Of a stretch of DNA of 64,000 nucleotides, positions 24,679-33,817 are shown piece after piece. This DNA is from Alterisphingorhabdus sp038748365 (GTDB lineage Bacteria > Pseudomonadota > Alphaproteobacteria > Sphingomonadales > Sphingomonadaceae), in the NCBI GenBank assembly GCA_038748365.1, contig JBCDIZ010000009.1, positions 1 through 64,000 of the forward strand, in the 5' to 3' direction. Made by a program: the position numbers and the translations under genes. Every line of letters starts with the position of its first letter. The first letter of the stretch is position 1. A model generated the notes under the pieces. That model made no database searches. It was not told the origin of the DNA and saw nothing but the letters and a program-made list of their open reading frames with translations.

Positions 24679-26085
24679 ATGCTGCGAAAATGCGTCCTTA
24701 TTGTCTCGTTGGTCAGCGCTGCGCTTTCGCTGAACACTGCTCCTTTGCAGGCACAGGAAGCCGAGCTGGAAATCCCCGAGGCGGAAGAACCGCTTGATCC
24801 CAATGAGGTGCGCAACGCACTGGAAGATATTATCGGCGATGATGAAGCGGATCCCTCTACCGCCATAAGCACATCTGACCCCGATATCGCGATTGATGCG
24901 CTCGATATCGTGCTCGAACCGCTTAATGCCGAGGAACTCAACGCCGAAGTCGCGGGTTGGGAAGCGTTGCTGCACAAGGCGATTGAAGACCTGTCCGCAG
25001 CGGAAATGGCGCTCTATCAGTTTAATCAGAAAGCCGCATCAGAGGTAGCAGCGGAAACGCAAAATGACGACCTAAGCGGCCAAGGCGATGAGGCTGTCAG
25101 CCCCGAAAAGCGCGTTCTTATTGATCGCATTGCCACATTACGCGATATCCGCACGGCGCGCGCTGACCGGCTGCGCCATGTGCTCGATACCCAGATAGCG
25201 CGCGGCGGCGACCCGGAAGATCAGGAAGAGCTGCGCGCCTATATTGCTGATGTTGGCGGTGTCCGCGTCAATACCCAGAATCTGCAGACCACCTGGCTCA
25301 CCCTCAAGGAATGGGCAACCGCCCGCGATGGCGGCCAGCGGGTCTTGCGCGATTTCGGTACGGTGTTTCTCACAACACTTGTTTGGGTGCTTCTCGGCTG
25401 GCTCATTGGGCAGATCATTGCCCGCACCTTCCGCCGTGCCGATCTGTCCTCTGAGCTACTGACTCGCTTTCTCTCGCGCTGGATCACGCGGATTGCGGGA
25501 TTGCTGGGTTTTCTGTCAGGTCTATCGGCCATCGGTACCAATATGACCCCGGTCATTGCCTCTATCGGCGCGGCGGGTTTTATAATCGCCTTTGCTCTGC
25601 AGAACACCATCAGCAATTTCGCCAATGGCATATTGATCCTGTTTCAGCGGCCCTTTGATGCCGGTGACGAGATTGAAGCGGCGGGCGTAACCGGCATTGT
25701 CGAGCATGTCTCGCTTTTCTCCACCCATCTCAGCACGGCGGAAAACCGTAAGGTGATCGTTCCCAACAATATGATCTGGGATGATGTGGTGGTAAACTCT
25801 ACCGGCGCGGCGACGCGGCGGCTGTCGATCGAGATTGAGGTCAGCGCTGATGATCATGATCTCGACGAGGCCGAGGCCAAGCTGGAGCAGATTATGAACA
25901 GCCATCCCGATATTCTCACCGATCCGGTGCCCGAGGCTACACTTACCGGGGTTACCGCCGAGGCGATTACCTTTACCTGCTGGCCCTGGGTCGCGACCAA
26001 GGACAAGGACCGCATCCGCCGCGAGCTGGTAGCGCAATTTGGCCGCGAGCTTTCCGTGCTGAAAGGCGTGACAAAGAACCGCTAA
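24679..26085 (+). CDS. MscS-family mechanosensitive channel
   Basis: A 468-residue protein. A signal peptide (MLRKCVLIVSLVSAALSLNT... ending near QAQ) leads to an acidic, helical periplasmic domain (~25-225), then transmembrane helices around 235-255, 277-297 and 299-320. The pore helix and MscS beta domain follow: AFALQNTISNFANGILILF, QRPFDAGDEIEAAGVTGIVE, and VPNNMIWDDVVVN. The C-terminal alpha-beta domain is complete. It releases osmolytes on hypo-osmotic shock, or may be a specialised member. The start at 24679 puts the signal peptide at the N-terminus. Its stop overlaps that of the convergent usher-like gene by 2-4 bases. Confidence 0.88.
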   Translation: MLRKCVLIVSLVSAALSLNTAPLQAQEAELEIPEAEEPLDPNEVRNALEDIIGDDEADPSTAISTSDPDIAIDALDIVLEPLNAEELNAEVAGWEALLHKAIEDLSAAEMALYQFNQKAASEVAAETQNDDLSGQGDEAVSPEKRVLIDRIATLRDIRTARADRLRHVLDTQIARGGDPEDQEELRAYIADVGGVRVNTQNLQTTWLTLKEWATARDGGQRVLRDFGTVFLTTLVWVLLGWLIGQIIARTFRRADLSSELLTRFLSRWITRIAGLLGFLSGLSAIGTNMTPVIASIGAAGFIIAFALQNTISNFANGILILFQRPFDAGDEIEAAGVTGIVEHVSLFSTHLSTAENRKVIVPNNMIWDDVVVNSTGAATRRLSIEIEVSADDHDLDEAEAKLEQIMNSHPDILTDPVPEATLTGVTAEAITFTCWPWVATKDKDRIRRELVAQFGRELSVLKGVTKNR

Positions 26086-28841
26086 TCCTGTTGTGCTGCG
26101 GCAATGCGCGGCCTGCCGCCTTGAATGCGCACTGCGCCCAGATTAACCAGCGGCTCCTTGTCATCGAGCACAATAGGCGGCGCTTTCAGCAATTGGTCCG
26201 CTTCAATCGCATCGGCCGAAAGCTTCTCGATCCTGATGGTATAGCGACCATAAGGTACACGGTCGAACAGGAAGAAGCCGTCAAACTCAGTCTCGGTTGT
26301 GGTGTGTACCCGGCCTTCCACGTCCAGAAGTTCCAGCTTCACCCCGCCAATACCGTTGCCGCTGGATTTGACCAATGTGCCATCAATCTCTCCCGCAGCC
26401 ACCAATGGCAACTCGACCCGTGCTGCAACGCCGGGTCGCGGTGTCACCACTATCCCGGCCCCGGCGGGTTGCAGATAGGGATCAGGCAAGCTGCCGGCAT
26501 CGACACCGACCAGAACCGGCTGAAATGGCTGCAAGCCGTCAATCAGCGAGCGGCCATTATTGTCGGTCGGGGTCAGCGCCACAGTGCGCCCGGCGGTCAG
26601 CTCAACATCGGCTTCGAGCGGCTCATCATGCTGGCGGATGCCATCAGCATTGATATCGCGGAACACCGTCGCCATCACTTGCCCATTGGTCGCCAGCCGC
26701 TCATTGCTGAAACGCAACTGGCCATTGCGCGGATCGGGGCCAAGGCTGAAGGCGAGATTGATCCCGGCGGCAAAAGAGCCATCGCTGGCTGCTTCAACGC
26801 TGGTGTTGAGCGAGAATTTGTTAAACTGGCGAATATAGCCAATGCCCAGGCGGGTGCGGTCAAGCTGGGCATCAAAGCCAAGCTCTGCGCGCCAGTTGGA
26901 CCGCCGACCCTGTCGCCACTCTCCGACAACCGTTGCTGACTGGAAGCGCGAATCCGGCGAGAGACGGAAGCGCGACTCTCCGCGCAGCCGAATCTTGCCG
27001 AGGCGGATATTGGCGCGCAGCGCGGTGTCGAGCAGATCATCCGGATCAGGGCCAAAACGGCTGGTGTTGCGTACCCACTGCACCTCACTGGTCAGCGACA
27101 GGTTTCGCACCGCATAGGAGAAGCGGCCCGACGCCTCGAAGGTATCATTGCCGGTATTGCGTGATCGGTGGACCGCCTCCACCTCGATCGGGATCGTCGC
27201 ATTACCAGAACGGAAAAAGTGCGTCAGCGACAGGCGCTGGCGCCGGGTGACATTTTCCTGCAACTGATCAGACCGGAAGCCATCATTGCCCCAGATGCTC
27301 TCTGCACGGACAAAGCTTTGGCCGAATTGACCAAGAAACTGCCCGCGCACGGCATGATTGCCATCTGCATCATAAGCTCCGGAGATTTCGATCAGTGCTT
27401 GTCCGACGGCCCTGCGGCCCGACAACTCGAAGATGTTCGATCTCCTGCCGAAGATATTGAGGCTGTGAAACGCCGCGCCCAGCGATGTGCGCTTGTCGAG
27501 GCCATGTTCCAGCCCGAATGTGCCGCGCCAGCCCTGGGTTGGCACCTCAACCGGATCGCGCAATGTGATCAGATCGCGTCCGGCCTGGGTTGCCCCAACC
27601 CAATAATAGGTGTCGCCCGGCGGAATACTGTCCTGCCCCACGGGCAATGACAGTTTCTCGCGTCGTATCTGCCCTTGCGGGCCATAAAGCACGATCTCGA
27701 AATCATTGACCCCGAACAGCAGCGGCACATCGATAAACTCATAGCGACCATCGGCGCGGTTCTCGGTAAAAGCGAGGAGCTGACCATTGCGATAGAGCTC
27801 GGCGTCCCAGCCGACGGGCAGTGATCCGCGGAAGCTGGTACGGTCAAAAGTATCGGGGCGCTGCAACGGACGATTGGTGACCAGCGCACCACGGCCAATA
27901 ACACTTTGCGCCACCAAAGGCGTGGAAATGGTGGCAACATCACCTACCGCAACCTGTGTCGCCTTGAGAGGGCCCAGCATCTCACCACGCGGATCGGCGC
28001 GATAAGCGCGCACGCGCAAGCTGTTGGGCACGCCTTCATTATCCGATGCCAGTCGTGCATCCACCGAGGCCTTGCCAATCTCCCCCGAGGCAAACAGCTC
28101 ATAGCGCACATCAAATTGCCCCCTGCCCTGCGCCTGGTCGCGCAATCCGCCAACTGACAGTACGGCATCGACCGAAGGGGTTTCCCAGACCGAATAAGGC
28201 TGGTCCGCCTGCGGCAGATCGGCAAGGTCAAAAGCCTTGACCGGGCGGATACGCGCCGCGCGCGCCTTGCGCTCGGCAGCACGCTGGAACGGCAATTTGC
28301 GCTCCGAATTCAGCAGCAACAGCGCATTGGAGAGATCAGGGGTCAGCGTCACACCAAGCCAGTTGGACAAAGCGCGGCTATCGACACACCACCCTTCAGG
28401 CGTGTCATAAAGATCGCCCGAGATCAGTGATTGCCTCTTGTTCATGTTTTGTACTATACTCTGGTCGCGGTCAACGGTGAGGATTTCCTCCTCCGCGAAA
28501 ATCCAGCCAGTTGCGCGGCGCGACTTTTTATCAAGCCGCACCGGAATATCGAGCGCCATAATTACATCGGCAAAATCAACGCAGACGCCCCTATCAGTGA
28601 CATAACCGCGTACTCCATCACCCAGCCGGAATTGGCCCGAACGGATATCCAGCAGCAGAAAATCATCGTCATTGGCCTGCCAGCCATTGGCCGTACTGTC
28701 GCTACCGATGGTGAACGACGTTGTTTCTGCAACGCTTTCATTTTGTGCAAAGCCAGGCACGGCAAAAACCGCAGAGAGACAGGCTGTCGCTGCGGCTAAT
28801 GCCCTGAAAACAAAATTTTTTATGGCAGGAAGCGAGATCAT
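26082..28841 (-). CDS. Usher-like outer-membrane protein of a DUF4402 pilus-type system
   Basis: A 919-residue exported protein (signal MISLPAIKNFVFRALAAATA..., cleavage near GFAQ). Residues ~40-170 form an N-terminal domain (LLDIRSGQFRLGDGVRGY; CVDFADVIMALDIPVRL). The middle ~230-700 is rich in alternating strands typical of a beta-barrel and contains usher-like phrases (GWDAELYRNGQLLAF; YEFIDVPLLFGVNDFEIVLY). The C-terminus has carboxypeptidase-regulatory-like repeats (VFRDINADGIRQHDEPLEA; GNGIGGVKLELLDVEGRVHT). It lies 71 bases after a chaperone gene, with a DUF4402 subunit gene upstream. It probably exports and anchors that subunit; similarity to classical FimD ushers is limited. Confidence 0.75.
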   Translation of the reverse strand: MISLPAIKNFVFRALAAATACLSAVFAVPGFAQNESVAETTSFTIGSDSTANGWQANDDDFLLLDIRSGQFRLGDGVRGYVTDRGVCVDFADVIMALDIPVRLDKKSRRATGWIFAEEEILTVDRDQSIVQNMNKRQSLISGDLYDTPEGWCVDSRALSNWLGVTLTPDLSNALLLLNSERKLPFQRAAERKARAARIRPVKAFDLADLPQADQPYSVWETPSVDAVLSVGGLRDQAQGRGQFDVRYELFASGEIGKASVDARLASDNEGVPNSLRVRAYRADPRGEMLGPLKATQVAVGDVATISTPLVAQSVIGRGALVTNRPLQRPDTFDRTSFRGSLPVGWDAELYRNGQLLAFTENRADGRYEFIDVPLLFGVNDFEIVLYGPQGQIRREKLSLPVGQDSIPPGDTYYWVGATQAGRDLITLRDPVEVPTQGWRGTFGLEHGLDKRTSLGAAFHSLNIFGRRSNIFELSGRRAVGQALIEISGAYDADGNHAVRGQFLGQFGQSFVRAESIWGNDGFRSDQLQENVTRRQRLSLTHFFRSGNATIPIEVEAVHRSRNTGNDTFEASGRFSYAVRNLSLTSEVQWVRNTSRFGPDPDDLLDTALRANIRLGKIRLRGESRFRLSPDSRFQSATVVGEWRQGRRSNWRAELGFDAQLDRTRLGIGYIRQFNKFSLNTSVEAASDGSFAAGINLAFSLGPDPRNGQLRFSNERLATNGQVMATVFRDINADGIRQHDEPLEADVELTAGRTVALTPTDNNGRSLIDGLQPFQPVLVGVDAGSLPDPYLQPAGAGIVVTPRPGVAARVELPLVAAGEIDGTLVKSSGNGIGGVKLELLDVEGRVHTTTETEFDGFFLFDRVPYGRYTIRIEKLSADAIEADQLLKAPPIVLDDKEPLVNLGAVRIQGGRPRIAAAQQD

Positions 28842-28912
28842 GACGTCGCGATGTGCGGATCAGCGGGGCGAGTTGAGCCTATGCGGCTCTTCGCTAGCCC
28901 AGAGCCCAACGC

Positions 28913-29755
28913 CTATTGCAGCACCGTGTCCATTTTGGTGATCAGACCGCCACCAGCGTTACTCGCCTCATAATAGGCAATCGACACCGGCCCCTTCATC
29001 GCGCTGGCCAGCTCTTCGGGGATCGGGAAGCGAACCGTGCGGCCATCAAGCTCGGGATAGACGGCAATACCGCGTGCCACCAGCAGCGGTTCATCTGCGC
29101 CGGGCTTGGTGACGCGAATCTCGCCAAAGGTGGATCCCTCACCCAATCGCGCGAGATCAAAAGCCAGTGCCGCACCTTCACTATCCCGCTCAATACGGCC
29201 ATTGGCAATGCTCGCAGTGGCCTCAAGGCGGCCTCTGCGGACGATAATCGGTATGGTCACACCGTAAATCGGGGTCAGGGCGATAGCGAGACCCTCGGTT
29301 GGTGCTTCGCTCTGCTCCGTCACCGATCGCGCATCGGGAATGGCGCGAAACAGCATATGGGCGCGATATTCGCCATCGGGCAGATCCGCAGGCGGACGAA
29401 TGCCGATGCGGATGGCCTGGGGTTGATTGGGCGGCAGGGTGACACGACGCGGCGCATAGCGGATCATTTTCAACGCCGCCTGTTCGAGCGCATTGGCCTC
29501 TTCCTGGCTGACCTCATCGAGACGGCCATCCGCTGTCATCCGTCGCAACTCCAGGCTGATACGGTAGGTGGCGGTTTCGTCGCCAACATTGTTGAGAATT
29601 ACTTCAGTCCCGCGCTGCCCGTCGAGCACTACCCGCGTCGGAGCGACCAGCAAATCGCCGCCCGCCGCTTGGGCTGGAGCGATGGCAATCGTGCTGAATA
29701 TGCATACAGACAAAACAGCATAGGTAAGAAAAGCGGCAACATAGCTACGAAACAT
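28913..29755 (-). CDS. Pilus-type periplasmic chaperone
   Basis: A 280-residue protein with a signal peptide (hydrophobic residues 6-28, ending APAQA) and the N-terminal immunoglobulin-like domain of pilus chaperones: LLVAPTRVVLDGQRGTEVIL, then MIRYAPRRVTLPPNQPQAIR and DLPDGEYRAHMLF (conserved Arg and the RVTL..g..Q edge strand). Such chaperones hold subunits by donor-strand complementation in the periplasm and deliver them to an usher. It is upstream of the usher-like gene on the same strand, while the putative subunit gene is ~760 bases further upstream. Confidence 0.82.
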   Translation of the reverse strand: MFRSYVAAFLTYAVLSVCIFSTIAIAPAQAAGGDLLVAPTRVVLDGQRGTEVILNNVGDETATYRISLELRRMTADGRLDEVSQEEANALEQAALKMIRYAPRRVTLPPNQPQAIRIGIRPPADLPDGEYRAHMLFRAIPDARSVTEQSEAPTEGLAIALTPIYGVTIPIIVRRGRLEATASIANGRIERDSEGAALAFDLARLGEGSTFGEIRVTKPGADEPLLVARGIAVYPELDGRTVRFPIPEELASAMKGPVSIAYYEASNAGGGLITKMDTVLQ

Positions 29756-29916
29756 GCAGATAATCCCCTGTGAGACTGTTCAGAATGCATCCACCGAAAA
29801 CCGCTTCCCGGCAGTGCATCCTCTCACCGCATGTCATCGCCGAATATGGTTGATATTTTGCTAACCATAAGCAGCAGGGCTTTGGAAACTAAGTGCAGCA
29901 CTGCTATTCCTGTCCC

Positions 29917-30408
29917 ATGCAAATAGAGACCGAGAGACTTGTTATACGATCATTATGCGAAGACGATATTGATTCCTATCATCGGATTGTGAGGGACAGC
30001 CGAGTAACGCGCTATCTTGGAGATGGTGCTCCCCATAGCCGCGATGTAGCGTCTGCATATATACTGGATTGTATAGAAAGAGAGAGTAGCGGAAAACTGA
30101 CGCGCTATGCCGTTGTCTGGAAGCAAAGCTCTGAACTGATTGGCTTTTCAGGTTTCAAGCGCCTTTCAGCTATTGTCGACTTTGGCTATCGGTTTGCCTT
30201 TTCATGTTGGGGTAAAGGCATCGCCACTGAGGCTGGACATCACATACTACAATATGGCCGAAACGAACTCGCGCTCTCCGAGATTACAGCTCGCGTCGTT
30301 CCGGGCAACGTCGCGTCAACCAAGGTGTTGCAAAAACTGGATTTTCAAAGTTGGGATGGCCCATCCATTAGCGATGACGGCTTCCAATGGTTTCTTCTAA
30401 CCCTCTGA
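29917..30408 (+). CDS. GNAT-family N-acetyltransferase
   Basis: A 163-residue acetyltransferase of the RimJ/RimL type. It starts MQIETERLVIRSLCEDDIDS, has the usual YAVVWKQSSELIGFSGFKRL strands, and the acetyl-CoA binding region FAFSCWGKGIATEAGHHILQ followed by VVPGNVASTKVLQKLDF. Substrate is unknown: ribosomal protein or small molecule. It is on the opposite strand to the chaperone and subunit genes and splits that set; it is more AT-rich, suggesting insertion. A GTG at 29893 is an alternative start; neither has a clear ribosome binding site. Confidence 0.8.
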   Translation: MQIETERLVIRSLCEDDIDSYHRIVRDSRVTRYLGDGAPHSRDVASAYILDCIERESSGKLTRYAVVWKQSSELIGFSGFKRLSAIVDFGYRFAFSCWGKGIATEAGHHILQYGRNELALSEITARVVPGNVASTKVLQKLDFQSWDGPSISDDGFQWFLLTL

Positions 30409-30435
30409 AATTCGATAAATAAATTGCATACATAT

Positions 30436-30470
30436 AAAAAGTGCCTGACGCGCGAGCGCCAGACACTTAG
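30436..30470 (-). terminator. Terminator of the DUF4402 gene
   Basis: On the minus strand AAGTGTCTGGCGC and GCGTCAGGCACTT form an imperfect stem followed by TTTTTATATG. It begins about 50 bases after the DUF4402 stop, so this gene is probably its own transcription unit. Confidence 0.7.
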
Positions 30471-30517
30471 TTGTCATGCATGCCGGATGGTTGGTTTACC
30501 GGCTTTGCAAGCTGTGA

Positions 30518-31015
30518 TTACTGATAATCGACGGTCACTTCGAAGGTGCCGCTATACTGGCCATCAGCCTGACTATCGCCCACGGTCAGCGTGCCACCTA
30601 CGGCAAAGCTGTCACCACCGGCCAGAACCAGTGTCGCATCCGAACCAGCCAGAGCAGCGATCATGGTGTCGCCGTCATTATTGGTCAGCGTAACATTGCT
30701 GTCGACCGTGATATCGACCGTTTCACCGGTGGTGCCGGTAACATCAAAGCCTGCAGCCGAAACGGTGCCTGAACATACCAAGTTCGCATCACAAGCGGAC
30801 AGCGCGCCAGCAGCACTGATCACGACATCACCGCCGGTATCGCCGACAACGATAGTGCCGAAGTTCAGTGCCGAACCATCAGACTCAACGGTTACCTGCT
30901 GAAGAATTTCTGCAGTAGCGGTGGCTTCCGCTGTGTCTGCATGTGCAGCGGTCGAGGTCATGGCAGCCATAGCTGCGGCAGATACGGCCATTGCTTTGAA
31001 AAAAGTCTTATTCAT
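30518..31015 (-). CDS. DUF4402 protein, probable pilus/surface subunit
   Basis: A 165-residue exported protein: signal MNKTFFKAMAVSAAAMAAMT, cleavage near AAHA, then a DUF4402 domain (ATATAEILQQVTVESDGSAL; FGTIVVGDTGGDVVISAAG; near the end VGGTLTVGD and a final FEVTVDYQ). The last strand has the alternating hydrophobic pattern of donor-strand subunits. ATG at 31015 is preceded by AAGGGA at 7 bases. With the chaperone and usher-like genes it forms a chaperone-usher-like secretion set; a terminator follows it. The protein is very acidic and rich in Ala, Thr and Gly. Confidence 0.82.
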   Translation of the reverse strand: MNKTFFKAMAVSAAAMAAMTSTAAHADTAEATATAEILQQVTVESDGSALNFGTIVVGDTGGDVVISAAGALSACDANLVCSGTVSAAGFDVTGTTGETVDITVDSNVTLTNNDGDTMIAALAGSDATLVLAGGDSFAVGGTLTVGDSQADGQYSGTFEVTVDYQ

Positions 31016-31268
31016 GTCTGGTCCCTTCATGGTCGCACCATGCGACAATAGTGAAAGACGATACGCGTCTCACAGCGCACCGCGATGAATGGCAAATCCC
31101 ACTCCATTCGCGGGCCCTTATGACGACCAGCGGTTCAGGCTTTGCTGAAGATTATGGTTAATGGAGCATTAGGAAATGGCGTTAGCCGCTATTTACCATG
31201 ATGAGAGACCCGATCATTTCAGGCAAACTTCCACCAAGAGAGCGATATTATCGCTTTGTATCAGTATA

Positions 31269-32309
31269 TTAGAGAAAATCGCCAGACAATCTCTGGCACA
31301 GCAAATCAAGCTGGTCGAGGCTGGAATAACGCACTGAAATATCGCCTGATATACCATTTGCGCCCGCCTTTATACTGACATTCATGCCCAGCAGGTCGGA
31401 CAAATGCCGCTCAACCGCCGCAATATCCGATTCTGCTTGTGCGGAAACCGGAGTGCCCTTTGTCTCCAACTTGCCCTTGGCTGACTTCGATGGCGTGGTA
31501 GCTGCTCGCGCCAGCTTCTCGACTGCGCGAACCGAAAGGCCTTGTTTGACAATCTGCTTCGCCAGTTCTTGCGGCTCAGGGGCATTGATCAGAGCGCGGG
31601 CGTGACCCATGGAGAGGTCACCCTTATCGACCATCTCCAGCACAGCATCTGGCAGTGTCAGCAACCGCATCATATTGACGACATGGCTGCGTGACTTATC
31701 GACCAGCTGCGCCAGATCGGCCGGACTTAGCTCCTGCTGTTCGGTCATCTGCTTATAGGCGCGCGCTTCTTCCACCGGCGTCAGATCTTCGCGCTGAATA
31801 TTCTCAATGAGAGCAATAGCGAGTGTCTGTTCATCGTCGAGATCGCGGACAATCGCAGGAATCTCATGCAATCGCGCCCTTTGCGCCGCGCGCCAGCGGC
31901 GTTCACCCGCAACCAGCTGATAGTCGCCGTTTTTATTCGCGGGCCGCACAATAATCGGCTGAATCACACCACGCTGCGCTATGCTGGCCGCCAGCTCATC
32001 GAGCGCGGCATCAGCAAAATAGCGGCGCGGCTGATCGGGATGCGGCGCAATATTCGCGACCGAGATAGACGCCACACCATTTGCAGCGAGCGGCGGTGCA
32101 GCCTCGCTTTCAGAGCCATAGCCAGTCTCAGCTGATGTCGCCGTAATTGGGCGTTCCGGGCGCGCCTCGCCCAAAAGTGCACTCAGCCCGCGCCCCAATC
32201 CACTGGGCCGCTTGGCCGCTGCCACTGTCTTCTTGGAACTGCCCTTTTTCTCGCCCTTCTTCTCGCTGTTCTTTTTCTTGGTCATTTTAGTCTCAGCGCT
32301 ATCGCTCAT
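31269..32309 (-). CDS. parB: Chromosome-partitioning protein ParB
   Basis: A 346-residue ParB/Spo0J protein, a CTP-dependent clamp that loads at parS and spreads to organise the origin region. A Lys-rich N-terminus (residues 1-35) precedes RPSGLGRGLSALLGE. The CTP-binding domain has VAGERRWRAAQRARLHEIPA (GERRxRA motif) and LIENIQREDLTPVEEARAY; the helix-turn-helix is LSPADLAQLVDKSRSHVVNM. A C-terminal dimerisation domain follows. The start overlaps the parA stop by 4 bases. Three matching parS sites lie within 3.5 kb. Confidence 0.96.
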   Translation of the reverse strand: MSDSAETKMTKKKNSEKKGEKKGSSKKTVAAAKRPSGLGRGLSALLGEARPERPITATSAETGYGSESEAAPPLAANGVASISVANIAPHPDQPRRYFADAALDELAASIAQRGVIQPIIVRPANKNGDYQLVAGERRWRAAQRARLHEIPAIVRDLDDEQTLAIALIENIQREDLTPVEEARAYKQMTEQQELSPADLAQLVDKSRSHVVNMMRLLTLPDAVLEMVDKGDLSMGHARALINAPEPQELAKQIVKQGLSVRAVEKLARAATTPSKSAKGKLETKGTPVSAQAESDIAAVERHLSDLLGMNVSIKAGANGISGDISVRYSSLDQLDLLCQRLSGDFL

Positions 32310-33091
32310 GCGGCAACCTTTCGTTCGGGCAAGCGGGCAATCAGTTCTTTGGCAAGGTCGATATAAGCGGCAGAGCCAGCGCAGCGATGGTCATAGATAA
32401 GCGCTGGCATGCCATGGCTCGGTGCTTCGGAAAGGCGCACATTGCGTGGGATAACAGTGTCAAATACTAGATCACCCAGACAATCGCGCACATCCTCACT
32501 AACATGATCAGTCAGACGATTGCGACGATCATGCATGGTGAGCACTACACCCAATATGGCAAGGTCGGGATTAAACACCTGCTGCACGCGTTCTACGGTT
32601 TGGAGCAACTGACTAAGCCCTTCCAACGCGAAAAACTCGCATTGCAATGGCACCAGCAAGGAATTGGCAGCAACCAAGGCGTTCAAGGTCAACAGGCCCA
32701 AGGATGGCGGACAATCGATGAGGCAAACATCATAGCCATCACCTTTGCGCGCCTCAGCTATCGCGTTTTTCAAGCGCTCGGTACGGTCTTCGAGCTCAAC
32801 CATCTCAACTTCCGCACCCGACAAATCCACTGTCGCGGGAACGACATCAAGATTGGGGATCGTTGTCGGACGGGCACTTTCCTGAATAGTGGCATTGCCA
32901 GTCAGCACATCATAGCTTGAGCGCTCACGCTCACCCAGCGGCACGCCAAGGCCGGTAGAGGCATTGCCTTGCGGATCAAGATCAATCAACAAGGTGCGCC
33001 ATCCTGTTGCCGCCAAGGCAGTCGAGACATTGATCGCCGAGGTGGTCTTACCCACCCCACCCTTCTGATTCGCGACGGCTATGGTGATCAT
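32306..33091 (-). CDS. parA: Chromosome-partitioning ATPase ParA
   Basis: A 261-residue deviant Walker-type ATPase: AVANQKGGVGKTTSAINVST at residues ~5-24 (KGGVGKT), LLIDLDPQGNASTGLG and LIDCPPSLGLLTLNAL. With ParB it moves the replicated origins towards the poles. The size without an N-terminal DNA-binding extension is typical of chromosomal ParA. It is between rsmG and parB, the common rsmG-parA-parB order, and overlaps parB by 4 bases. Confidence 0.96.
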   Translation of the reverse strand: MITIAVANQKGGVGKTTSAINVSTALAATGWRTLLIDLDPQGNASTGLGVPLGERERSSYDVLTGNATIQESARPTTIPNLDVVPATVDLSGAEVEMVELEDRTERLKNAIAEARKGDGYDVCLIDCPPSLGLLTLNALVAANSLLVPLQCEFFALEGLSQLLQTVERVQQVFNPDLAILGVVLTMHDRRNRLTDHVSEDVRDCLGDLVFDTVIPRNVRLSEAPSHGMPALIYDHRCAGSAAYIDLAKELIARLPERKVAA

Positions 33092-33156
33092 TTTTGCGTC
33101 ATTCCTTTGCGCATCTAGCCGCCAATAGGCTCTATTTGGCGGAAAGCGCCCGATAA

Positions 33157-33801
33157 TCAGGCACTTATCTTACCCTGGCCGCACAAAATCCCGGCAGCGG
33201 GATCGGTCAGCGAGTGTTTCACGTGAAACAGTTTCTGCCATTTGCGCGGCAGGGCGTCCAGTTCATGTACCGCATTTTTGCCTTTGGGCAGAATCCAGAA
33301 AGTGTTTTCTGTGGAAAAGCGGCCCGCCAGAGACAGCAATTTGGGTAATGGAGCAAAGGCACGAGCAGTAATCATCCCAACCTCACGGCTTTGCATTGCT
33401 TCAAGTCGGCTACCGAAAATCGTTACAATTTGGCCGAGATCAAGCTCCTCCACCACTTGTTGGAGAAACTCCACCCGCTTGCGCCGCGATTCTACCAACA
33501 TTGTTGGCATACCGGTACAAATCGCAACGATCAGACCGGGTAGGCCGGGGCCGGAACCGAGATCAAGCCATGGCCCTTGATGGTCTTTGGGGACATGCTG
33601 TAGCAATTGCGCACTATCAACGACATGCCGCGCCCAAGCCGTTTCCAGCGTGGAGCGAGCAATTAGATTTTGTTTTTCGGACTCCGTTTTCAGCATGGCA
33701 ACATAATGTTCAAGCGCATCGAGTGTTTCACGTGAAACAGCGAGATCATGCACCAGCCAATCGCGTGCAGCTTTGTCAGTGGTAATAAGAGGTCGAGTCA
33801 C
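33157..33801 (-). CDS. rsmG: 16S rRNA (guanine-527-N7)-methyltransferase
   Basis: A SAM-dependent methyltransferase of ~214 residues that modifies G527 of 16S rRNA. Motif I LDLGSGPGLPGLIVAI, the RARAFAPL-like ITARAFAPLPKLL and ENTFWILPKGKN are visible, as is SEKQNLIARSTLETAWARHV, typical of RsmG. The GTG at 33801 gives an N-terminus like homologues and starts 16 bases after mnmG; ATG at 33840 would overlap mnmG by 23 bases and is the alternative. Its coding sequence contains two perfect parS sites. Confidence 0.92.
   Translation of the reverse strand: MTRPLITTDKAARDWLVHDLAVSRETLDALEHYVAMLKTESEKQNLIARSTLETAWARHVVDSAQLLQHVPKDHQGPWLDLGSGPGLPGLIVAICTGMPTMLVESRRKRVEFLQQVVEELDLGQIVTIFGSRLEAMQSREVGMITARAFAPLPKLLSLAGRFSTENTFWILPKGKNAVHELDALPRKWQKLFHVKHSLTDPAAGILCGQGKISA
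33215..33230. promoter_or_regulatory. parS site 1 (ParB binding), inside rsmG
   Basis: TGTTTCACGTGAAACA, the exact 16-bp palindromic consensus recognised by chromosomal ParB. In the rsmG frame it encodes part of KLFHVKHSL. Confidence 0.93.
33724..33739. promoter_or_regulatory. parS site 2 (ParB binding), inside rsmG
   Basis: A second exact TGTTTCACGTGAAACA. It lies in the N-terminal part of rsmG, encoding LAVSRETLDA there. Confidence 0.93.
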
Positions 33802-33817
33802 AAACAGGTTGATCGAT

